A DNA stretch of 5,627 nt from Chlamydiota bacterium. GTDB taxonomy: Bacteria; Auribacterota; UBA3054; B51-G9. The stretch covers positions 1 to 5,627 of the forward strand of contig QMOL01000210.1 in NCBI GenBank assembly GCA_003648225.1, given 5' to 3'. Below, piece by piece: positions 1 to 4,744 of the stretch. How positions within the stretch are numbered: the first letter of the stretch is position 1; each line of letters starts with the position of its first letter. A program made the translations under genes and the position numbers. The notes under the pieces are model-generated. The model ran no database searches. It saw nothing but the letters and a program-made list of their open reading frames with translations, and was not told the origin of the DNA.

Positions 1-1032
1 AGAACCTGGAGAATAGAATTTTTCTGGTCTTCGAGAGTTAGCATAATGCCCGGCATAGCGAGTTTTCTGCATCTGAGAGCTGACTGTGAGGTTTCCGCTG
101 GCGACTTTTCGATAATCGACATTATTGACGCACGGGCTCGTTACGCCGATGTTTACTGGCGTGATGGAACAGTTATTATCGACTACAATGTCTATCCGTG
201 GCTCGTTACCATCCATGCCGTTGATACTACGAGTGGACTTCACGCCGAGGCTACGATGGGTGCAAATTTTGCTGCGAATGACCTACATGACCCCTGGGTT
301 GACCTTCTGCACATAACGCCGCCGCCGGGCAGCATGGATGTCTGGTTCGAAATTGATGATCCCGTTCATCCTTCGGTGACGAAGCTTTATCGCGACATTA
401 AGGACATGTATCCACCAAACCAGTGGAAATTCGTGATAAACTATCCGTCAAGCACATATATCTATTGGTCTCGTGGCGCGCTTGGCGAGGGTTTCTACAC
501 TATCAACGGCTGGCTTGACATGCGGACCGATACCGAATATTACGCAGCGCCGTTTGAAACGCTTACGATAACATGGGAACTTCCGAAGCTTGTTCTCGAT
601 ACCATCCCAATATGTCCCGGCTGGAACCTCATATCATTGCCGCTTCGAAGTCCAAAGCCATATGCCGACTTCATTTTCCACAGCGCTTTCTACGGACCAT
701 ACGAGTATGACCCGCATTCGAGTATTTTCTTCGTGCCCGAACTAGTTCGATTTGGGCAGGGTTATCCGCTTGGCGCCGAAAGAGATACCGCAGTCATTTT
801 TGTTGGCATTCGTCAACCGCGATATATCCGCCCAGCTTTGCGAGGATGGAATATTTTTGGATGCCCCAGTGTTGCTGTGGACACGGCGGACATAAGAACC
901 ATTGGCACATCTTTGCTTGGTATTTTCGAGCAGGATACGACCGGGACATTTATCGTCCCAGATTCTCTTCGTCCGGGGCGAGGTTACTGGTTCCTAATGA
1001 ATAATGACGGCAAAGTGATCGTGCCAAGGTGA
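1..1032 (+). CDS. Secreted/surface-type protein with C-terminal GWN...GYW tail modules (5' end outside the window)
   Basis: The reading frame is open to base 1, so the gene is cut by the window edge. The ATG at 46 has only a weak GAGAG at 33-37 upstream, and the codons before it (containing WRIEFFW) look like continuing beta-rich protein, so 46 is probably an internal Met. The visible part is rich in aromatic and Asp residues. A segment at about nt 256-350 (GANFAANDLHD...ITPPPG) resembles the D-rich, PP-containing beta domain often seen in secreted proteins of FCB-like bacteria. The C-terminal third holds two copies of one module, starting at GWNLISLPL (Trp at nt 622) and GWNIFGCPS (Trp at nt 847) and closing with G-x-G-Y motifs. 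I see no sortase motif, and the visible part has no membrane helix. Function is unknown; an envelope or extracellular location is inferred. Base composition is clearly richer in GC than everything after 1302. Confidence 0.75.
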   Translation, partial: RTWRIEFFWSSRVSIMPGIASFLHLRADCEVSAGDFSIIDIIDARARYADVYWRDGTVIIDYNVYPWLVTIHAVDTTSGLHAEATMGANFAANDLHDPWVDLLHITPPPGSMDVWFEIDDPVHPSVTKLYRDIKDMYPPNQWKFVINYPSSTYIYWSRGALGEGFYTINGWLDMRTDTEYYAAPFETLTITWELPKLVLDTIPICPGWNLISLPLRSPKPYADFIFHSAFYGPYEYDPHSSIFFVPELVRFGQGYPLGAERDTAVIFVGIRQPRYIRPALRGWNIFGCPSVAVDTADIRTIGTSLLGIFEQDTTGTFIVPDSLRPGRGYWFLMNNDGKVIVPR

Positions 1033-1301
1033 GACCGCTGAGATTAGTTCTGAACTATATTATGGAATTTCGCTATGCGACAGTTTTTCTGTTTATGAGT
1101 GTTTTCAATGATATTGCGGCGCCGAAAGCCGCGCCCAGAAGGTCGGCAAGCAAATCAATTGAGACGATCAGGACATTCATGATTAGTATGTTCGACTATG
1201 ATGCAAGAATTGGTACATTTGTTGAGCCTTATTCGCTTAGATCAAGGAGACGATATTGGTTCTTGACGCGAGATGATGGGAAACTAATAGTACCAAGATG
1301 A
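613..1301 (+). repeat. Three consecutive copies of one tail module, the last degenerate
   Basis: Copy 1 (613-837) has PGWNLISLPL, then FFVPELVRFGQGYPL and a hydrophobic strand (AVIFVG). Copy 2 (838-1032) has RGWNIFGCPS, then TFIVPDSLRPGRGYWFL and KVIVPR before the stop. Copy 3 (about 1158-1301) keeps only the second half: GTFVEPYSLR, RRYWFL, DGKLIVPR and a stop. Between copies 2 and 3 the last 29 codons (943-1029 and 1212-1298) align without gaps and 19 of 29 residues are identical, with both ending in IVPR followed by TGA. The Trp-to-Trp distance between copies 1 and 2 is 75 codons. The pairing is seen directly in the sequence. Reading copy 3 as a duplicated gene end rather than as a domain of the same protein is inference. 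Confidence 0.75.
1029..1301 (+). pseudogene. Decayed duplicate of the upstream gene's 3' end
   Basis: A 90-codon frame opens with GTG at 1029, overlapping the upstream stop by four bases (GTGA). There is no Shine-Dalgarno site other than upstream coding sequence, so translation is doubtful. Residues about 62-90 match the last 29 residues of the upstream protein at 19 positions, including the terminal IVPR and the TGA stop. Before that, IETIRTF parallels ADIRTIG, and RYATVFLF may parallel DTAVIFV, with about 45 residues missing between, including the GWN motif. Key glycines of the closing motif (PGRGYW) are replaced by arginines (SRRRYW), as expected of a copy released from selection. The first 40 residues do not look like a normal protein start. 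It could still be expressed as a short peptide or by readthrough, but a gene remnant is the simplest reading. Confidence 0.6.
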
Positions 1302-1382
1302 TTTTGTAATTTGTGTTTAAAAATTTTATTTTTAAAAATAAACATTTTTGTTGACATGTTTTGATTCAATTTTTTTCTTAAA
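1302..1382 (+). promoter_or_regulatory. AT-rich leader in front of the five-gene cluster; possible promoter
   Basis: This is the only non-coding gap of any size in the window. It is almost pure A/T. It contains two copies of TTTAAAAAT (1316-1324 and 1331-1339) and a perfect 12-base palindrome ATTTTTAAAAAT (1328-1339). An exact -35 hexamer TTGACA lies at 1351-1356, but no convincing -10 hexamer follows at 16-18 bases. A start site at that spacing would leave almost no leader before the ATG at 1383. The hexamer may therefore be chance, or the mRNA may be leaderless. The palindrome is too AT-rich to be called an intrinsic terminator with confidence. Placing the cluster promoter here is inferred from gene order. 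Confidence 0.3.
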
Positions 1383-2516
1383 ATGCTTATGAAATGTCCA
1401 TATTGCGAAAATAACTTATTGAATAGAAGATGTAATTTTTGTGGATTGTTGTTTAATTTTTGTTCCAAGAAACATCCTGTTCCATCTTGGGCAATTTATT
1501 GTCCTCAACTATCCCACGGTAATCCTCCAGTAGCAAAAATAAGTGATGATTTCAACTTGGTTGAGTTAAATTTACCGCCAATAGAGGAAGATGCAGAGGC
1601 TGAGCCTGTTATGCTTGCAGGCAACCTATATTTTTGGAATAGAAATAAAGGTTGGTTATGGATATGGAATAGCTATGAATGGGATAAAGTCGTTCTTGGG
1701 AACAAAGGGGAAATAGGTTATTATAGGATTGGCTTACGAGCAATAATAAGTGTATTTAATCCAGAAGAGAGAATACTGTCATTTTACTCTGTTGCGGCTT
1801 TGAGCGGGGATTATGATAGCATAAAAGCTATCAAAACATTTAATAATGCAGTTTCGAGATTATTTGAGTTTAATGGCAGGTTATGCTTTTTTAATCAAAA
1901 TGGATTAGCGCAGTTAATTTTTGGTCAAAAATTATTAGAATACGAAAACATACAAAAAAGACCATTGACGAATGGAATAATTAAGGATGTTAAGGTTATT
2001 ACTGATTTGAGGATGAGAGAAAGAATAATTTTAGAATATGAAACTGAGAAAAAGGTATTCACAATAAGTAATAAATCAAACGCGGACCTGCTTCCTCTCT
2101 CTATGCCGATTAAATGGCAGGTCTTAAAAATGATTGACAATGAAAAATACTTGGTTCAAACAAATGATGGACAAATGGATATTCTTAATTTAAGGGGAAA
2201 CATAGAATATATTGGGTGCAAATATGGCTCTGTGTCTTCAAATGGAAAAATATTTGGGATAGATGAAAATGGGCAACTTAATATGATAATTATAGGGAAT
2301 AACATAAAAAAGATTAACTTAAAAATTGGGCTTGACAATGTAATATTTTTCATCGATAAATATTTGGTGGGTAGTTTCAGTGGTAAAATAAGAGTAATTT
2401 CTCCTGAAGGTAGAATTATATTTGAAAGTCAAAAAAGGCTTTTTTCATTGAGGTTCTTTTATGATAAATATGGGATTGCCTTAAAAGGAAAGGGGAATGA
2501 ATGGTTTATATTGTGA
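1383..2516 (+). CDS. Cytoplasmic zinc-ribbon protein with beta-propeller-like repeats
   Basis: This protein has 377 residues and no signal peptide. The N-terminus carries paired Cys motifs CPYC (5-8) and CNFC (17-20), enough for one zinc ribbon. They are followed by C27, H31, C40 and H45, which could bind a second zinc as in double zinc ribbons. Residues about 75-377 are a run of short beta strands with turn-like Asn/Asp-Gly pairs. Examples are DGQMDILNLRG (262-272), NGKIFGIDENGQL (287-299) and SGKIRVISPEGRI (333-345), the cadence of WD40/PQQ-like propeller blades. The frame is bounded by a stop at 1362-1364, so the start is ATG 1383 or ATG 1389. Neither has a Shine-Dalgarno site, unlike the later genes. 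It overlaps the vWA gene by 16 bases, which indicates translational coupling. An adaptor or scaffold role is inferred; no enzyme motif is visible. The propeller call is moderate and the zinc-ribbon call is firm. Confidence 0.8.
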   Translation: MLMKCPYCENNLLNRRCNFCGLLFNFCSKKHPVPSWAIYCPQLSHGNPPVAKISDDFNLVELNLPPIEEDAEAEPVMLAGNLYFWNRNKGWLWIWNSYEWDKVVLGNKGEIGYYRIGLRAIISVFNPEERILSFYSVAALSGDYDSIKAIKTFNNAVSRLFEFNGRLCFFNQNGLAQLIFGQKLLEYENIQKRPLTNGIIKDVKVITDLRMRERIILEYETEKKVFTISNKSNADLLPLSMPIKWQVLKMIDNEKYLVQTNDGQMDILNLRGNIEYIGCKYGSVSSNGKIFGIDENGQLNMIIIGNNIKKINLKIGLDNVIFFIDKYLVGSFSGKIRVISPEGRIIFESQKRLFSLRFFYDKYGIALKGKGNEWFIL

Positions 2517-3871
2517 TAATATTTTCCTTGTTATCTTGCCTATGGGCAAATGGGATAGTTTTAATAGATGGTTCTGGTTCTATGGATGGGTTTTTCCGTA
2601 CTAAATCAATTTATCAAATTTCTGAAAAAGTTGTTAGAAGTATTTCTGAACCAGCAGAAATTTTTGTTTTTGTTTCTACTAAGAAAGATGTTGTGGATTT
2701 CATAGCTCCAGAGAATTTCAAATTGAAAAAATTGGGTGGATATACAAGACTGAAAAAAGCGTTGGAAAAGGCCTTAGAAAAAAATCCTGATTTCATAGTG
2801 ATAATAACCGACAACATTCCTACTGGTGAGGAAGATCTAGATTTCATTGAGCTTTTGGCAGAACCTATGGTAAAAGCAATCTGGGCGTTGCCAGTTGTAA
2901 CTGAGTTCAATGGTAAGATTTACTTGCCAACTTCGAATTCCGATATACTATATAGCTCTATTGGGAATCTAAGGCTTTTAGGAAAAACAAAACTATCTAA
3001 AATATATCACTACCACGGTAAGCGGGGGTTGCTAATATACATCCTCGCAATATCAGAAAATTTTTATAATAAATCATACGGAAAAGATGGTGCAGATCGT
3101 TTAAGGGAAGCATTATTAAAACAAGGTATAAAAGATGTTTTGCTGGTAAAACCAATCGATTATCGTGCTATAGTAATTCGACCTGAAATATCTGAAATGA
3201 AAATAAGATCTGCTATTGATTCTCTTAGGAATACATGTCCTTTTATCAATATACCATATTTGCCGCCAGGCGGGAAATTATCTTGTGTTCGTCAGAATAA
3301 ATTAATGATACTTCCTCTTGGGCCTGATAAACTTCTGTTTCATGTTCCTGCTAGGCTAAAAGGAATTCTTGCAATATATTTTTCGATTGGCACAAAAATG
3401 CCTTATGTGGTAATTTCTGGTTCAAATCCATGCTCCCTAGGAGTTAAAATTTCCGTAGATTCACTTAAAATAACCTTAAATAAATCAATTTATTCTAATA
3501 GGAAGCTTGTGGAACTGCTTAATATTGCTGTTGAGCCGCCAGAGCTTATAGGAGAATTGGCGATGCCCAGCGAAGACTCTATAGGCTGGAATAGGTTCGT
3601 ATATAGGTTGTCAATATTGAAATCACCTATACCAATTCCATGGAATCCCATTAAACTTTTGAAAGTATTATTTAGCGGTCCACTGCGAATAGGAATCGGC
3701 TTTAAAATAAATATCATTATTCCACCTGAAGTTCTTCATACAGCTGAACAAATAAGAAAAAAATGGTTTTCGGATGATATAAGTGAACTTGATAAAATAT
3801 ATTGTCCTAAGGATTTAATAAATTATTTTTGTCGAGATACAATTGTAGTATCATATAACATAGGTATGTAA
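2501..3871 (+). CDS. Exported von Willebrand factor A (vWA) domain protein
   Basis: This protein has 456 residues. Residues 1-16 are a short hydrophobic export signal (ending SCLWA, then NG). It lacks the usual basic N-terminus, but a TGA directly before ATG 2501 and the next Met inside the metal site exclude other Met starts. LLSC at 10-13 is a poor lipobox. The vWA domain begins at once with a complete MIDAS metal site: DGSGS (Asp23, Ser25, Ser27), Thr82 in GGYTRL and Asp104 in IITDN. vWA domains with an intact MIDAS bind Mg2+ or Mn2+ and mediate protein-protein contacts. Residues about 190-456 are a beta-rich region with Cys at 246, 262 and 311, which I do not recognise. The ribosome site AGGAAAGGGG (2486-2495) lies inside the previous gene, 5 bases before the ATG. 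A periplasmic or extracytoplasmic location is inferred from the signal. Confidence 0.85.
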   Translation: MVYIVIIFSLLSCLWANGIVLIDGSGSMDGFFRTKSIYQISEKVVRSISEPAEIFVFVSTKKDVVDFIAPENFKLKKLGGYTRLKKALEKALEKNPDFIVIITDNIPTGEEDLDFIELLAEPMVKAIWALPVVTEFNGKIYLPTSNSDILYSSIGNLRLLGKTKLSKIYHYHGKRGLLIYILAISENFYNKSYGKDGADRLREALLKQGIKDVLLVKPIDYRAIVIRPEISEMKIRSAIDSLRNTCPFINIPYLPPGGKLSCVRQNKLMILPLGPDKLLFHVPARLKGILAIYFSIGTKMPYVVISGSNPCSLGVKISVDSLKITLNKSIYSNRKLVELLNIAVEPPELIGELAMPSEDSIGWNRFVYRLSILKSPIPIPWNPIKLLKVLFSGPLRIGIGFKINIIIPPEVLHTAEQIRKKWFSDDISELDKIYCPKDLINYFCRDTIVVSYNIGM

Positions 3872-3873
3872 TC

Positions 3874-4284
3874 ATGTTCATGGAAATAAATATGCCAATA
3901 GGATTAATATTCTTTAGATTAGTGATTATATTGTTTATACCTTTAATTATTTTTATGACCTTAATAATGAAATTACTTCGATCATTATCCCACATAGTTA
4001 TCCTCGAAATATCAAATGGTGAAAATAGTATTATGCTCAACATAGAGTTGCGTTCCAGATGGAAAGAACTCAATCTCTCAACGGCTGCATATTCGAATCC
4101 GAAAGTAAGAAAAAACCTCCTGAAAAGCATAACAATAAAATTTCCAGAAGAATTTGAAACATTATCTGGAGAAAAGATAGGGAAAATTTCTTTGAGACCA
4201 TCAGAAACAATAACTGTTTATGACAAAATTAGTAAAAGTACATATAAAATTACATTATCTAACATTATAAGGAGGAAAAAATGA
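3874..4284 (+). CDS. Small single-pass membrane protein of unknown family
   Basis: This protein has 136 residues. Residues about 8-32 form one strongly hydrophobic helix (IGLIFFRLVIILFIPLIIF), followed by basic residues (K33, R36) that suggest the C-terminal part stays in the cytoplasm. The remaining hundred residues alternate in a beta pattern: IVILEIS, SIMLNIELR, KSITIKF, GKISLRPSETITVYD and STYKITLSNI. They end in RRKK. I recognise no named domain. The start at 3874 lies 2 bases after the vWA stop with a weak AGG at 3862-3864; ATG 3880 is an alternative two codons in. The gene ends in a four-base ATGA overlap with the next gene, so the two are co-translated. A membrane anchor or adaptor for the tubulin-like protein is possible but inferred only from position. 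Confidence 0.75.
   Translation: MFMEINMPIGLIFFRLVIILFIPLIIFMTLIMKLLRSLSHIVILEISNGENSIMLNIELRSRWKELNLSTAAYSNPKVRKNLLKSITIKFPEEFETLSGEKIGKISLRPSETITVYDKISKSTYKITLSNIIRRKK
4269..4275 (+). promoter_or_regulatory. Strong ribosome binding site for the three-helix membrane protein
   Basis: AAGGAGG sits 5 bases before ATG 4281, inside the last codons of the previous gene. Together with the ATGA overlap it fixes the start and indicates coupled translation. Because the site is purine-rich it also encodes the RRKK tail of the upstream protein. Confidence 0.8.
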
Positions 4285-4730
4285 AAGAATGGAAATTTTC
4301 TTTGAGCTTGTTATTTTCTAGTGCTATTTTTGCCTCACAAGGTGGATTTGTTGAAAAAGCAGTTGTACAAGAAGGGGAAAGTTATCCAATGCAATTCAAC
4401 TATCCCTCGGGGGCAGTTAGATTAATTCTTGTTGTTGTTACTTTGATTTGCTTTTATGTAATTTCATATTTGATATTTTCTGCTAGACTTGATAAGTGCA
4501 TCGAAAAAAATATCTTGCCGACAAAATCAGCTTTGAGGTGTTTTTCATTAATACCGATAGCTTTAATAATTTCGGTAATATTGTATTTTGGAGTATCAAC
4601 AATTCCCCCGGGGATTGTTGTGAGTTATCCATTGGGGATGCTTTCTTATGTTTTTAACAACTTCATATTAGTTTTTGTATGTGTTGTCTTGTTGTCAATT
4701 GCGCTTATAATGTTTTTAACGGGTAAGTAA
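4281..4730 (+). CDS. Small membrane protein with signal peptide and three helices
   Basis: This protein has 149 residues. It starts with a classic signal sequence: basic MKEWK, a hydrophobic stretch, and a likely signal peptidase site after IFA or FAS at about 18-19. A short extracytoplasmic stretch (20-45, with acidic VQEGESYP) follows, then helices at about 47-67, 88-108 and 124-147. The loop at 67-87 (ARLDKCIEKN...TKSALR) is basic and therefore probably cytoplasmic. The loop between helices 2 and 3 is short and contains IPPG. The family is unknown to me; size and topology suggest a membrane partner rather than an enzyme. The start is fixed by AAGGAGG 5 bases upstream and the four-base overlap with the previous gene. 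A strong palindrome lies in the codons of the loop between helices 2 and 3. The tubulin-like gene begins 14 bases after the stop. Confidence 0.8.
   Translation: MKEWKFSLSLLFSSAIFASQGGFVEKAVVQEGESYPMQFNYPSGAVRLILVVVTLICFYVISYLIFSARLDKCIEKNILPTKSALRCFSLIPIALIISVILYFGVSTIPPGIVVSYPLGMLSYVFNNFILVFVCVVLLSIALIMFLTGK
4597..4620. repeat. 24-base near-perfect palindrome with a CCCC/GGGG core inside a coding region
   Basis: The arms CAACAAT (4597-4603) and ATTGTTG (4614-4620) are exact reverse complements. Inside them a T/G pair (wobble in RNA) is followed by three C-G pairs and a central C/C. Eleven of twelve symmetric positions can pair as RNA if the wobble is counted. As RNA it gives a stem of about ten pairs with a CCCG tetraloop. 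The nine-base C/G run is unusual in this AT-rich gene. No T-run follows, so it is not a typical intrinsic terminator. Confidence 0.7.
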
Positions 4731-4733
4731 AAA

Positions 4734-4739
4734 AGGAGG
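4734..4739 (+). promoter_or_regulatory. Strong ribosome binding site that sets the start of the tubulin-like gene
   Basis: AGGAGG lies 5 bases before ATG 4745 in a 14-base gap after the previous stop. It fixes the start of a gene whose stop is beyond the window, and gives the tubulin-like gene its own efficient initiation within the cluster. Confidence 0.85.
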
Positions 4740-4744
4740 TAAAT

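Noticed and set aside
1116..1135. Short GC-rich inverted repeat (GCGGC ... GCCGC) in the tail remnant
   Set aside because: The stem is only five pairs, no T-run follows, and alternative pairings compete, so it does not support a terminator.
1316..1339. AT palindrome and TTTAAAAAT direct repeats as a terminator or operator
   Set aside because: Such symmetry is common by chance in DNA of this composition, and an A/U-only stem would be too weak for termination.
1229..1468. Minus-strand frame of 79 codons across the intergenic region
   Set aside because: It overlaps the tail remnant, the AT-rich leader and the zinc-ribbon codons. Its protein is low-complexity Lys/Asn/Phe and it has no ribosome site.
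2614..2910. Minus-strand 98-codon frame opposite the vWA domain
   Set aside because: The plus strand here encodes the complete MIDAS domain; the antisense translation is Ser/Thr-rich with no recognisable motif.
3807..4130. Minus-strand 107-codon frame opposite the vWA end and the small membrane protein
   Set aside because: It is antisense to two well-supported genes with ribosome sites and coupled starts. Its hydrophobic composition only mirrors the AT-rich membrane segment on the other strand.
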